DNA of 64,000 nucleotides from Brachionus koreanus (Eukaryota > Rotifera > Eurotatoria > Ploima > Brachionidae). The notes beneath the pieces were generated by a model that was given only the letters and a program-made list of their open reading frames with translations, was not told the DNA's origin and ran no database searches. Both the position numbers and the translations under genes were made by a program. Positions 20,426 through 32,336 of this stretch are shown here, one piece after another (position 1 is the first letter of the stretch; the number at the start of each line of letters is the position of its first letter). The DNA lies in NCBI GenBank assembly GCA_016987375.1, contig PJRA01000354.1, positions 30,201 through 94,200 of the forward strand, given 5' to 3'.

Positions 20426-20977
20426 ATGAATTATTCTCTACTAGATCAGCAAACTGAGAAATTGTTGACCGAATTGTTGGAAATAATAGAACAAAAATGG
20501 ATCTTGTCAACAAACATTGGCAGTTCTCATATAAAAAATATATACGATGATTTTTCTAAACTGGTTAATCTAGAAGATAAGGAAGAAGCCATTATTGATT
20601 GTGATAAATTTAGCAACCTTTCTAAATGTAATCAGTTAGTTGACAAACTAAAATCAGAATTGAAAAATTTAAATAGCTACAAGTCTCGTTTGGATGTTAT
20701 TATAAAAAATTTAGGAAATCTATTAGATATGGAGTTAGACTTTTTTAAAAATATAGATAAAAAAGAATTTAGAAAAAATCTTTTCGAACTAAAACAAAAC
20801 TATGTAAATGAATGTCAATTAAAAGTGTGTCTAATTGATGAATATTTGTTTAAATCGCGTTTAAAGGAAGATTGTCGAACAACTCTAGCTTCATTGTGGG
20901 TTAATCAACCATTTATAGATGAATATCTAGATTTCAAAATAATTTCATTTATAAAATTTAATCTTTTAAAAAAATAA
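20426..20977 (+). CDS. CINP: CINP-like (CDK2-interacting protein) single-exon gene
   Basis: Encodes 183 residues. In vertebrates CINP binds CDK2/CDC7 and ATRIP and acts in replication, checkpoint signalling and ribosome biogenesis. The support is the C-terminal block: a helix with YLFKSRLKEDC followed by TTLASLWVNQPFIDEYLDFK. This mirrors the CINP ending in which a short helix precedes YLSMWLHQPY and an acidic residue run. The N-terminal W in EQKWILSTNIGSSHIKNI sits where CINP has its WETLN..G..TANNI motif. The centre is coiled coil. Similarity is remote, so the assignment is probable rather than certain. Its stop is 8 nt from the end of the convergent BTB gene, so the two mRNAs almost certainly overlap at their 3' ends. 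Confidence 0.6.
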   Translation: MNYSLLDQQTEKLLTELLEIIEQKWILSTNIGSSHIKNIYDDFSKLVNLEDKEEAIIDCDKFSNLSKCNQLVDKLKSELKNLNSYKSRLDVIIKNLGNLLDMELDFFKNIDKKEFRKNLFELKQNYVNECQLKVCLIDEYLFKSRLKEDCRTTLASLWVNQPFIDEYLDFKIISFIKFNLLKK

Positions 20978-20985
20978 ATTTTTTT

Positions 20986-21705
20986 TTAATTTTTAGTATT
21001 TAGTGAAAAAAATTTTTTTTTCAGATTGGCATCTGAATTCTGTTTAAGTTTATCATTTGCTGCGTTTAATTTCTCCAATAATAGATCTATTATTCTAGAG
21101 TAAATTCTCAACTTAATAGAATCATGAAGCTCGTTGAATTTACTATTGCATTCCAGCTGAGCTTTAGTGAATTTGACTGCCAGCATTTCTGTACTAGTTG
21201 TGGTCAATTTTTTCAAACTATAATTCAGTGACATATTTATTAAATCTACCAAGAATTCCATTTGAAGCTCTATTTCTTTACCATATAATTTAGATTTGTT
21301 TAAATCTTGGACTTTTTTAATCAAAAATTTCTCAATGACTCCTTTTAAATTGTTGATCAAATATTCCTCACTGAATTCTAACAAAATTTGCACTTGATGT
21401 TCCTCAATGTCTTTTGGATAATTCGGATAGAGTATTTTTAGCAGAGCCAATATGTCGTCCAGTTTTTTCTCCGGTAAATGAATCAAATTTTCTTCAGATT
21501 CTTTCAAGTTTGAAGTTAGCATTTTTTTAAATACAGGAGAAGCTGTTCCTAAATCCAAAGCCTGTAAAATGGCTTATTTATTTATAAAAAAATATATACC
21601 TAAAATAGCCTTGTGAACAAAAAGTGTGCGATTTTCGACGACTATCTTTAAATCAGATAGTTCATCTCCATTAAAAAAATCATATAATTCAGTACTTATA
21701 TCCAT
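20986..21705 (-). CDS. BTB/POZ domain protein
   Basis: Exons: 21705-21600 and 21548-20986, 222 residues. Exon 1 encodes DELSDLKIVVENRTLFVHKAIL. Spliced (phase 1) to GTASPVFKKMLTSNLKES it rebuilds the canonical BTB core: D(V/L)..V....F.vHK.vL...SPVF..ML. This fixes the acceptor at AG 21549-21550 rather than the AG further upstream, which would leave the reading frame. Then come the BTB helices (ILALLKILYP, ILLEFSEEYLI) and a helical C-terminal region without kelch, MATH or zinc-finger domains. BTB proteins of this short kind usually dimerise and can serve as Cullin-3 adaptors; which one this is cannot be told. Convergent with the CINP-like gene. Confidence 0.82.
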
Positions 21706-21883
21706 TCAAATTTTCAATTAATATTAGATTAAATTCATTTTTTTTATAGGTAATTTCAAATTAGAAATTTTCATAATTTTTCTTAGTTTATTAATTTTCC
21801 TTTTTTGGCAGTTTGAATTTTTGATATTTTGAAATTACCAAAATTGGAATTTTTTTAAAAATTTTTAGATTGTTGAAAATAAA

Positions 21884-22159
21884 ATGAAAGCTAAAAACAA
21901 TGGAGACAAATCGGAAATTTTGGCTATGAGTGAAAAAAAATTGCACAAAGTGACCAATATATGCAGTAGTTTGAAAAAAACACGTGTAATTGCCAAAAAA
22001 CCAAAAAAGGTTGATTTGAATTTAAAAAAAGTTAGTTTAAAAAATGACTAGATTGATTTAGTTTAGATTAATTTTTTTTTCAAATAGCTTGATTTAACAA
22101 AAAAAGAAACTAAAAAAACCGAAGAAGTAGAAAAAGAAAAAAATCAATCTACTAAATAA
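21884..22159 (+). CDS. Small Lys-rich protein of 72 residues, unknown
   Basis: Exons: 21884-22030 and 22088-22159, phase 0. The product starts MKAKNNGDKSEILAMSEKKL and continues KKTRVIAKKPKKVDLNLKK, ending in an acidic-basic tail TKKETKKTEEVEKEKNQSTK. The high Lys content suggests a nucleolar or chromatin-associated protein, but I recognise no family. It sits just upstream of LSG1, a ribosome-biogenesis gene, and in the same direction. This may be coincidence. Confidence 0.5.
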
Positions 22160-22321
22160 AAATTTTAATTTAAATGTCTTTTTTTATTTCACTAACTAAA
22201 TATTTCAAAAAATAGAAAATTAACAAAATATTAGGACTAAAAAATTAACATCGTATAAAACTTATATAAGATGAAATTTTTTTTAAATACTCACATTTTT
22301 TAAAAAATTAACTAAATAATA

Positions 22322-24605
22322 ATGGGTAAAAACAAAACCGTAAATGTAAAATCATCGCTTGGCAAAGCCTTGGTGAGATCTCGATTTAGCAAAGGTAGCC
22401 GAGAAGTAGACTCAAACGAAAAGTGGGTAAGTGTTGATCTAAATGGGCACCTGTTTATTAATGATAATTCCTTAATTTAAAGTTGCATACTTCTAATATT
22501 ACTGAGTCAGATGATTGGAATAAGTTGAATTTAAACTCAGTTACTGAACAAAATTCTCTAGATGAATTTTTAACAACTGCTGAACTTGCCGGAAAAGATT
22601 TTGAATCAGGTTTTATATTTTAAGTAGAATTTTGTTTTGTTTTTATTTACTTAAATAAAATTAGAACGTTTGAACATAAAATTTGTAAGCTCAAATGCAA
22701 AAATTGGCGTTTTGAACACTGAGGAAAAGAAAAAAATAAAAGAAATTCAAGAAAAAAATTTAGATTTGCTGCGTATTCCGCGTAGACCTTTTTGGAAAGG
22801 CACCGATATTGATGCCAAAACTCTTCAATTACAAGAAAGACAATCTTTTTTGGAATGGAGACGAAATTTAGCTGCGTAATTGAAGAATTTTTCTAATTTA
22901 AAGACAAATTTAATAGTTTTTTTTGTTCAAATTAGTGCTCAAGAAAATGAGTTTTTGTCCATGACACCATTTGAGAAAAACCTGGAATTTTGGCGTCAAT
23001 TATGGAGAGTTATTGAACGAAGTGATGTTGTTGTTCAAATAGTTGATGCGCGCAATCCATTGCTTTTCTATTGCCAAGATCTAGAAAAGTATGTCAAAGA
23101 AATAGATGGAAATAAGATGCATCTTTTGCTAATCAACAAGTCGGACTATTTGACTGATAGACAGCGTTTAGAATGGCTGAGATATTTTGAAAAAATAAAT
23201 ATCAGGGTTGCGTTTTGGTCAGCAGCCATTGCCAATGAAAAGAGCCATATTGAAAAAATAGAAGAGTATGAGAGTAACTATCTAGATGAAGCAAATCGTA
23301 AAAGACTTGATTCAGAAATGACTAACACTAGTTCGATCAGAGACGAATTAAGCTTGATTGAAGAGTCGGAAGAAGACGATGAAGAGACTGGTGCTTCAGG
23401 AGTCTATAACAAATTCAATGTTCTTCAAGAAGATGAAGGAGAAAAATCCGAAATCGATACTGAAGAAGAAAAAAGTAAGACAGAATCGGAAGATGAATCT
23501 GAAACATCAGAAACAGAAACACAAGAAAAAACTCCGGAACCCAAGAAGTACGAGAATAAAGCTGAGCTAATAGTTGAACAAAATAATGATGAAGGTGAAA
23601 AAATAATTGCTGAAATGGAAGAAAAATTGAGCAAAATGAACATTACCGATGAAGAACGCGATAAATGCCGCATTTTAAACAGCGCTGATTTGATTAATTT
23701 ATTTAAAACAATTCACAGCCATATAGTAGACAAAGCTAAACCTGGATGCACAACCATTGGTCTAGTTGGCTATCCAAATGTAGGAAAAAGTTCTACAATT
23801 AATTCACTTTTAAAGTATAAAAAAGTAGCTGTAAGTGAAACACCGGGTAAAACTAAACATTATCAAACCTTGTTTATTGATGATGATCTATTGCTGTGTG
23901 ATTGTCCAGGTTTGGTCTTTCCTTCATTTGTTTCTACTCGAGGAGAATTGATTTTAAATGGTATTCTTCCAATTGATCAAATGAGAGATTATGTGGAACC
24001 GATGAATCTTGCTATAGATCATATTCCTCGTGCTGTTTTTGAAATGATCTATGGTATTCAAATAAAAAAGCCAACTGAGGGCCAGGACCAAGACAGAGTG
24101 CCAACTGCAGAGGAGGTTGCATCTTCTTATGCCGCTTTTAGAAGCTATTTTAACCATAAAGGCATGCCTGACGTTCAGAGAGCATCTAGGTATATTCTTA
24201 AAGATTATGTTAATGGAAAGCTATTGTATTGCTATCCGCCGCCTGGAACTGATGCTAAATCGTTTCAGGATCACAGATATGAAACTAGCAAAGAAGTTAA
24301 ATATTTGGAAAAAGTCAAAAAAATTGAAAAACAAGTAATTTGAATTTTTTTTTGTAAGAATAAGACATTTTTTTTTAAAGTTGAAAGAAAAAAAATCACA
24401 GTTAACCAATTTTGATAAAGACTTTTTTCAAAATTTGGAGCCTAGAGCTCTCACAAAAGGCGGAATTGTTGGTTATCATAGACAAAAAGCTCTATCCAAA
24501 GTTAATCAATCTAGCCAAAGTGAAAAGCCGTGGAAAAAACACAATAATATTAAAAAAAAAGAAAAATTAAGGCGTTTAACTAAACATTTTGATCAAAATG
24601 ATTAA
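22322..24605 (+). CDS. LSG1: Large-subunit GTPase 1 (LSG1)
   Basis: Cytoplasmic circularly permuted GTPase that releases NMD3 from pre-60S ribosomal subunits. Exons: 22322-22426, 22483-22609, 22665-22875, 22936-24334, 24381-24605, about 688 residues (human about 660). Family signatures: SLGKAL near the N terminus, WNKLNLNSVTEQNSLDEFL, AELAGKDF, IPRRPFWKG, FLEWRRNLA, FEKNLEFWRQLWRVIERSD, VDARNPLLFYC, then the permuted order G4 (LLINKSD, about residue 216), acidic insert, G1 GYPNVGKSS (about 426), G3 DCPGLVFPSF (about 469). The last exon ends in the basic KPWKKHNNIKKKEKLRRL. Every splice junction restores family sequence. Confidence 0.96.
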
Positions 24606-25386
24606 ATAATTTTATTAATAAAAATTTATTTTAAATTTTTAAATATTTTTCATATAAAAATTCACATATAGAGTGCGTTTCACAAGTACTCAGTTAGAAT
24701 TAAATACATTCATTTTCTAGAATGATAACACATTCTAAAGAACTTGATTTTTGATATCTGAAAAACAGAAATTCATTTGAAAATGAAGCCGAACATCTAA
24801 TGCATTTGAATTATTATTTTTTAAATAAAGCCAATACCAATGCCTCTGACCCATACTCAAAAATGTCATATTTTTGTAAATTTAGTTTTTTATTTGGTCT
24901 TATTTTTGCTATTTATCCATATTTTTGCTCATTAATTTAGAATAGGTTTAGATTAGGATAAATTCAAAATTTTGAACTTGAAAACTTAATTTACCAAGAA
25001 CTAAAAGAAAAAAATTAAAATCATATATCTTAAATTTTAAGTCAGTGGCTTATAAAAATACTGCAGAATATCTAATAAGTAACTCTGGAAGTTTGAAAAA
25101 AATCTATTAATGATGAAAACTACAAAAATAGTTTTTTAAAAGAACATGAATAAAAATTTGCTATAAAAATATAGTTCTAATGATTTGATTAAAAATTTTT
25201 TTTTTTATTTTAAAAAATAATTGCTGTTAAATTTTGAACACCCATTACGAAGACAAAAAACATTAAAAAAAAAATTTATTTAAACTAATATCACAAGCAA
25301 ACAAATTGAATCTGAGAATTTAGCTTAAAATCTTTAGAAAAATTAAGTATTTATTTATAAAAGTATTTTAAATTAGTTCTCATTTT
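24606..25386. other. Intergenic between LSG1 and ILK, nothing recognised
   Basis: AT-rich; 3' flanks of two convergent genes (LSG1 plus, ILK minus). No ORF or repeat of note. Confidence 0.55.
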
Positions 25387-27154
25387 CTATTTTGCCATTT
25401 TTTCTAAAATCGGTATAATCATTTCAAATTTTGGACGCCTATTTGCTTCTTCATTTGTACAAATTTTTATCAATTTTTTAACATGATTTGGTATTTCATT
25501 TGAAAGTTCAAGCCTAAGATTGTTTTTAGCGATCTGCACATAATTTAAAAATTAATTTAATCTTCAAGTAATCAAACAGAATATTACCATGATACCACAT
25601 TGCATAGCCGTTAGGTTTCCAAAAGGTATTGAACGAGTGAAAAGCTCCCATAGTACTACTCCAAAACTCCACATATCTGCCATCTTCTTGTTACATTCTT
25701 TAGGTTTTTTTTGCAAAACTAAAAGCAATTATCAGCATTCAAAATTTAATTCAGTTGAATTTAACTAAATACTTTCAGGTGCTATCCAAGCAGGGTTATA
25801 TATTTTATACTTTTCAATAAATGAAAATTTGCACTCAGACATATTTAATTTTGGTGTTAAGTCGTCATCCAAGACAATACATTTGCTATTTAAATCAAAA
25901 TTGATACCTGATTCTAATGAGTGTAAAAATTCCATTCCTTTAGCTATACCAATAGCTAAATTTAATGCAACATTATAGCTATACTCAAAATCTAGATTAT
26001 TATTCTCATGTAATGTCGAGTACAAGGACCCATAATTAAAATATTGACTGACAATTATTAAATCAGGTAGGCAAACACACGTTCCAAGTACTGGTAGTAT
26101 ATTAACTGAATTAAAAATGCGCAACCGTTTTGATTCTTGGTTAAATATGCTGGCAATTTTCTGTGTGGACTCTTTAATTTTTAATAGTTTAATTACAACT
26201 TCACTTCCTTGCCAATATCCTTTCCATATCTACACATTTAATTTCTCTTAAATATAAATAAAAAAAGCTTTTATTTGTTACCGTGCTTGAATGGTTTGAA
26301 TTTATCATTTTTTCCACTGGTAATTCATCTATATTTATGGTCGATTGAATAGCAAAAGGAATTTCTTCTTTAAAAATAAAAAGATCACCTAAAAAATATT
26401 TTTATTAAAATAAATCTACTGCTTTTCTGTCTGCTGTATCTTGAAATTGACTCTTGTCTGTAAGGAATTCTTGTTAACTCTAGGCTTAGCTGTTTTACCA
26501 TTTCTAAATTTAAAAAAAATACATATTCTTGATGGAATAATATGAAATGATCAAACCTAGAATAGTTTGTCTTAATTCATCTTGGCACAAGTCTATCGCT
26601 GTTTGATTGAATCTGTTGCACAAACCCAAATGAGCATTGTATCTAATAAGTTCAATCGTTAGATCATGATAACCAAAATGACATGCATAATGTAAAGGTG
26701 TATTTCCATGAATGTTAACAGCGTTTATGTTCGCTTTGTTTTTTATCAACTTTTAATTAAAAACAAAATAAAAATTAATCAATTTTTTAATTAATTTACA
26801 TAAAGAGCAACATTTAAGTGATTATTTTGACAAGCATTGTGTAAAGGAGTATCTTCACCTAAAGGAAAAATTTAGTTTTCATGAAAACAATGACTAATGT
26901 GGTTACATTTGTTTACACAGTTAATTTTTGCACCTTTGTTAACTAAAACTTCTACATTATTTAAATGCCCGTCCCAGCATGCCCAATGTAATAGACTAAA
27001 TCCATGATCATCTCTTTAAATCAAAATACAGTTTTAAATTGGCTTTTTTTATTTTTCGAACTTACACCAAATTGAAATCATTTTCGGTGCAATCAATCCA
27101 GGATTTTACCATGTAGCTATTACCTTCGCGAACTAAATTAAAAATTTCGTCCAT
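25387..27154 (-). CDS. ILK: Integrin-linked kinase (ILK) pseudokinase scaffold
   Basis: ILK joins integrin beta tails to actin through PINCH and parvin at focal adhesions. Nine exons by hand: 27154-27066, 27013-26907, 26858-26800, 26749-26557, 26503-26420, 26388-26282, 26229-25773, 25718-25588, 25533-25387. The sum is 457 residues against about 452 in vertebrates. N-terminal ankyrin repeats: DDHGFSLLHWAC, EDTPLHNACQNNHLNV, INAVNIHGNTPLHYACHFGY. A linker with LTRIPYRQ follows. In the kinase-like domain IWKGYWQGSEVVIKLLKI keeps the Lys, NILPVLGTC follows, no HRD or DFG motif exists (NFDLNSKCIVLDDD, MSECKFSF), and then YNPAWIAPE, KMADMWSFGVVLWEL, NEEANRRPKFEMIIPILEKM. It is therefore a pseudokinase, as expected for the family. 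Confidence 0.96.
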
Positions 27155-28950
27155 TTGGAAATAAAAATTATTCAGAATAGATGAATAATATTCAAATTTG
27201 AAAATATATTTCGCATATATTCGGTGTTAGCCGTAGATAAGCTTAGTATTCATAATAAAATCAGACAAAAAATATGTCTTTGTATTTTTTTTTGTAGATT
27301 TATACTAAAGCAATTTTATCTTTTGGATACTTTGTAATGATACAATTTTCGAAATTTGTTTTCGAATTGGATGATTTTGAATGCTAATTTTCCAAACTAA
27401 GTAGCACAATAAGACAGGTTTTATAAAAAAGATCAAATTTTTTATGTTACCATTTAAAGCAGTCTTGTTGTTTAAAAATCTAGATTGTGAAATTTTTAAT
27501 TCTTCAAGCTAAAAAAGTCTTTGATGAAAAAGATTCTAGTCTCATCTTCTTTTATAACTGTTCTTTGGCTTTGATAATGAGTCATTAAGTCTACTTTGGA
27601 ATTATTTTACAAAAAGATCCTAAAACCAACAATCACTTTCTAAAAACAAATTATATATTCCATTAGTCAATTCTTACACTTCTATTAAATCTCTGAAAGA
27701 TTGCTTTTTTTAAAATAAGTTGATTAGTTCAAAACTAAATTGAAGCCTTTCAAAAATATCAGTTTATCAGGTTTTAAGATGCCAATTTTTAAATTCTGTT
27801 AAACTGCAGTTTTATTAAATATTTATTTTACCTTATTTTGAATATTTTTCAATTCTTTAATCTTATTTTTGGACAATAATAACTGGCAAAAAGTTATAAA
27901 TTTTAAAAACCTTATTTTATTTTTTTTCAATACTTTATTTGGATCAGTTCAGTTTAATTACAACTTCACTTTCTTGCCAATATCCTTATAATAAAGAAAA
28001 TAACAAGTAGGAAGAAAAAAATTCTTCATTTTCACTGCAATGTATAATATTTAACAGTGTTAAATACAATTGACTTGCTAAACGCATGAGATCATAGTAT
28101 TGCAGTGTGAAACTATAAACATATCAGTTGTTTGGTAAATCTCCTTTGATATTCCCGAATTCTTCAAGCTGAATCGTTAGATCTGAGTGTATGACTTTTA
28201 ATTTTGCCATTCAACTGTATTCACAACTGTAGATTGTTCATTATTTTGAAGGTTTCAATTAGATCTCCCTGTTCACGTCTTTTCTTTTGTTTGCTGAACA
28301 ACTAAAGGCCCAGTTGTTAGTAGAAGAGTAATTTTTTTGAAAATTATAAATCATAGCTTGAAACTATATTTTTTGGTGTAGTTCAAAAATGTGAAGTGGT
28401 CTAAAAAAAATTCACAAATTAAGGTATGTAACCAAAAGTTCAATTTGGACATTATGACTCTTCAGATTAGATGAACAATTTTCAAAATTGAAAACAACTT
28501 TTATGTATGTTTTCTGAGTGGCCATAGATAAGCTCAGGTACTTTATTTGTTTTAAAATAAATAAATAAATAAAAAAATTTTAAAAATTTTCATTATTCTA
28601 TCTAGCATATTTACAAGTGACAATATAACACTCCTAAATTTTATCATTAGAAAATAAAATTTAACATTTAGAACAGATTATTCATTTATTTTCAATATCT
28701 TAATATATCTGATAACATTTTGAAAAAAAAATCTCAAAGTACTGGTATCAATCTCGTAATTTGTCTTAATAAATTTTTGTTTAAATATGACGTGATATTT
28801 TAATTTTATTATTTGAATAAAAAGCTTATCTTAAAACTTAATTTCAAGCAAACAACTAAGTAGTCTAACTTTAATACCAATTCTAGTCTTTAACTGATAA
28901 AATTTAATGGTTTAAAGAAATTTTTAATTTGATCATTTTTAAATTGAAAA
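27155..28950. pseudogene. Intergenic region holding a decayed ILK fragment
   Basis: Two pieces resemble the neighbouring ILK gene in the same orientation. Positions 27946-27990 resemble ILK exon 7 at 26183-26222 (shared TTAATTACAACTTCACTT and CTTGCCAATATCC). Positions 28440-28545 resemble the ILK start-proximal upstream DNA at 27150-27245 (shared ATTTGGA, TTCAGA, TAGATGAA, ATAGATAAGCT). The distance between them is half of that in ILK, so the copy has large deletions. No open frame remains. The end adjoining 28951 should contain the symporter promoter. Confidence 0.65.
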
Positions 28951-30844
28951 ATGAAAACAAAGTTTGATTTTTTTGATTATTTTATATTTATTCTGATTCT
29001 TCTGATTACAATTTTTATTGGTCTTTTTTTTGGTCTTCATCTAAATGATAAGTTAAAGCATTTGTGGCAAAAATGCTTCAAAAAAAATATTATTCAATCC
29101 GAGCAAAACAATGAAAGTAAGACCATGGAATATTTGACAGCCAATAAATCTATGTCCGCTTTTCCGATTGCTTTGTCACTTCTTTCAACATTTTTTTCAT
29201 CATCCAGTTTGCTTGGTTTTCCAGCCGAAGTCTATCAATATGGTATTCAATATTGGATGGTTATCATTGGTGTCTCTTTTGCACCTTTAGTAGGAGGTAA
29301 ATTATCTTTTATTTAATTGATTTAGAAAAATAAATAACTCTAATTTTATTAACTAAAAACTAATTTTTTTAATTTAATTTAGCTTTTTTAACGGGACCAT
29401 TTTTTGAAAACTTAAAAATTGTCAGTGTTTTTGAATATCTAAAAATGCGATATAACTCTGAATATGCTAGATTATTGGGTGTAACTTTGTATCTAATACG
29501 AACATTGATAGCCATGGGTATAGTTATTTATGGCCCAGCCACAGCACTAAGTTCAGTAACAGACATATCAAGTGAAATATCCATTTTACTCATAGGACTA
29601 ATTGCTACTTTTTACACAGTTAATAGTTTAAAAAAAATAATAATAATAATAAAAATTTAACAGTTTTCAAAATTTTAAAGACCATTGGAGGTATAAAAGC
29701 AGTTATATGGACTGATGTGTTTCAAACAGCTATAATGCTTGCCGGTGTTATTGCAGTAATAATTAAAGGAGTTTATGATGTAGGAGGCTTTTCAAATTTA
29801 TGGGAGATTTGTTCTCAGGGAGAAAGGCTGAATTTTTTTGTTATTGATCCGAATCCGTTAATCAGACAATCATTTTGGTCATTAGTAATAGGCAGTTTTG
29901 TAGCATGGATAAGCTCTTATGGTATTGATCAACAAATGGTTCAAAGATATGCGGCAGCTAAAGATAGACGAACGGCACAATCAGCTATTCTTCTAAATAT
30001 TCCGGGAGTGATTATCTTAATAAGTTTATGCTGCTTTACAGGTCTAGTTCTTTATGCTAATTTAAGTGGATGTGATCCATTGAGTGATAGCACAAGCAAT
30101 GTAAAAAATCCTAATCAATTAGTACCTTTTTTTGTAATGCAAAAATTTAGCAACATAATTTTCATTCCGGGACTATTTCTATCAAGCATATTTTGTGCAT
30201 CACTTAGTTCGGTTAGTTCGGCATTGAACAGTATGTCTGCTTGCATTTGGCGCGACTATCTAATGAGACTCAAATATTTCAGCAATTTTAATGATTCAAA
30301 AAGCAGTTTGACCACAAAAATAATAGCTCTTGTGTGTGGATTGATCTGCACTGGTATGGGATTCTTAATATCAACTCTAGGTACCAATTTAGCTCAAATA
30401 AGTGGTACCATAAATGGTTCACTTCAAGCGCCCATTATCGGAATTTTTTTTCTTTCAAGTCTCTTTCCGTTTAATAACATATTTGGATTGTATGCGGGAG
30501 CTTTAAGTGGTTTTTTGGTTGGATGTTGGCTTAGTCTGGGATCGTTTTTGACCAAGCCAATTTATCCCAAACCTCCAGTTTCTATTCTTAATTGCACTGT
30601 TACTTCATTGAGATCTAATCTGCAAGCAAGCAATTTAAACGGATTTAATCAAATTTACTCTGTTTCTTATATGTGGTTGAGTCCTATTGGTGTTTTGTTT
30701 ACAATTTTAATCGGAATTTTAGTTAGTCTTGTCACTAACAAGGCATTTAAAATTGAAAATAATGTTGACGATAAATTAATAATTTATAGAGCTTTAAAAA
30801 AAAAGGATAATAGAAACAAAAATTTTGAACTCAATAAATTTTAA
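28951..30844 (+). CDS. SLC5-family sodium:solute symporter (SMCT/SMVT type)
   Basis: Sodium-coupled plasma-membrane transporter. Exons: 28951-29296, 29383-29618, 29681-30844, 581 residues. Features: N-terminal membrane segment and FIGLFFGLH, the YLTANKSMSAFPIALSLLST block, FFSSSSLLGFPAEVYQYG, FFENLKIVSVFEYLKMRYN, TIGGIKAVIWTDVFQ, SYGIDQQMVQRYAAAKD and SSVSSALNSMSACIWRDY. These are the hallmarks of the SLC5A5/6/8/12 branch (iodide, multivitamin, monocarboxylate carriers). Within that branch the substrate cannot be decided from the sequence alone. About thirteen hydrophobic segments are visible. Confidence 0.92.
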
Positions 30845-31059
30845 ATATGAATAAAATTTTTTTTTTTTTTGATTGTTTATTAGAAATTAAATGTATGTTT
30901 TAAAAAGGCTATAATTTTGGAAAAATAAAGAATTCAAAATTTATTTAAAACAGTAACCAAAACAATTAATTGGAAGCATTTAAACTACTTTAATTATGTA
31001 AATAAAATTTAAAAAAAAGTAAAATGTTTTTTTTTGAAATTTTAAATTTATAATTCACC

Positions 31060-31483
31060 ATGTCGAAAGCTAATTTCTGTAGTAAAGAGTTTTTGATTGT
31101 TCTGTTACCTGTGTTGTTAAATTTGATTCAGACAACTAATGGACTAAAATGCTATGTATGTAGTGAATGCAATACTCCTGAGACATTGGTTGACTGTCCA
31201 AGCGGATATAATTATTGCATTGTAATTTTTTTAAAAAAAATTTTTTTTTGATTATCAATCCCTTTTTAAGAAAACTTTTCAAATAATTTCTTATGTATTG
31301 ACTGTGAATCGACTCTGTTCTGAAACATGCAAAGAAAGACAAGCTCCTGTAATATTTGGTAACGGTGGAGGACTATCTTGTTGTCTGACTGATGGATGCA
31401 ATTTGAGTTCGATTCTTAAACACTCAAAATTTGCATATATTTCAACATTCTTATCTTGTATTTTTTTTTTGTCATTTATCTAA
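31060..31483 (+). CDS. Ly6/uPAR-like small surface protein, tandem copy A
   Basis: Exons: 31060-31221 and 31271-31483, phase 0, 124 residues. It has an N-terminal signal (FLIVLLPVLLNLIQTTNG), immediately followed by LKCYVC, a run of Cys (CSEC, DC, YC), then LCSETC, GGLSCCLTDGCN and a hydrophobic C terminus. This is the three-finger Ly6/uPAR layout, ending in CC....CN and a GPI-anchor-type tail, so the product is probably a GPI-linked cell-surface protein. Joining at AAG|AAA restores KTFQ, which matches KTYG in copy B. Function unknown. Confidence 0.85.
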
Positions 31484-31928
31484 AATTAACTAATAATCTA
31501 AATTTTGTTCGAGCTTTTAAGCAATAAATAAAATAAATATTTAAAAAAAATCTTTTAATAGTTTAATAACTGTCAAATTTAAAAATTAAAATTTAAAGCT
31601 TAAATTTTTATTAGATATATAATTATTTAAGAAGCTATTTAAATCATTGTTCTTTTTTTATTTTAGTTCATAAGTTAAATAAATTAAAAAAAAAAAAGTT
31701 AATTAAAAATTTAAAATATATAGAGTGGACATTTAAAAAAAAATTTATTGTTTAACATCAAATATCAAACTTTGTTTAATTTTTAAAATTTAATGAAAAT
31801 ATTCAAAATTTATTTAAAACAGTAACCAAAACAATTAATTTGAAGCTATAAAACTACTTTAATTATGTAAATAAAATTAAAAAAAAAGTAAAATGCTTTT
31901 TTTTGAAATTTTAAATTTATAATTTACC
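31484..31928. repeat. Spacer with duplicated promoter of the Ly6-like pair
   Basis: The region 31798-31928 repeats 30940-31059 with few changes (shared TTATTTAAAACAGTAACC, AAAACAATTAATT and ACTACTTTAATTATG). The upstream control DNA was therefore duplicated with the gene. Confidence 0.75.
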
Positions 31929-32336
31929 ATGTCGAAAGCTAATTTCTGTAATAAAGAGTTTTTGATTGTTCTTCTGTTACCTGTGTTGTTAAATTTGATT
32001 CAGACAACTAATGGACTAAAATGCTATGTATGTAATGGTTGCAGTACCGCTAATACACTGACTGAATGTGAAGCCGATGAAAAATTCTGCAAAGTGATAT
32101 TAACTAAAATATTTTGTCAAGAATATTATCTTTTATTCTAGAAAACCTATGGTTATCTCACATGGAACCTTAATATAGCTCGCGTTTGTGCTTCAACGTG
32201 TACAGAAACTAACGTTCCGGTTATTTTTGGTAACGGAGGAATCGTCACATGCTGCAATACTGATGGATGCAATTCAAGCTTTAAGTTTAAATCATCAAAA
32301 TTTACTCTTCTATTTTTTCTTTATTTATTGATTTAA
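31929..32336 (+). CDS. Ly6/uPAR-like small surface protein, tandem copy B
   Basis: Exons: 31929-32093 and 32142-32336, phase 0, 119 residues. The signal peptide and first Cys (LKCYVCNGC) are nearly identical to copy A, but from ANTLTECEADEKFC onward it diverges strongly, keeping VCASTC, GNGGIVTCCNTDGCN and a hydrophobic C-terminal tail (FTLLFFLYLLI). The conserved signal plus diverged mature domain is the typical pattern of a duplicated surface-protein gene under changing selection. Probably GPI-anchored; function unknown. Confidence 0.85.
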
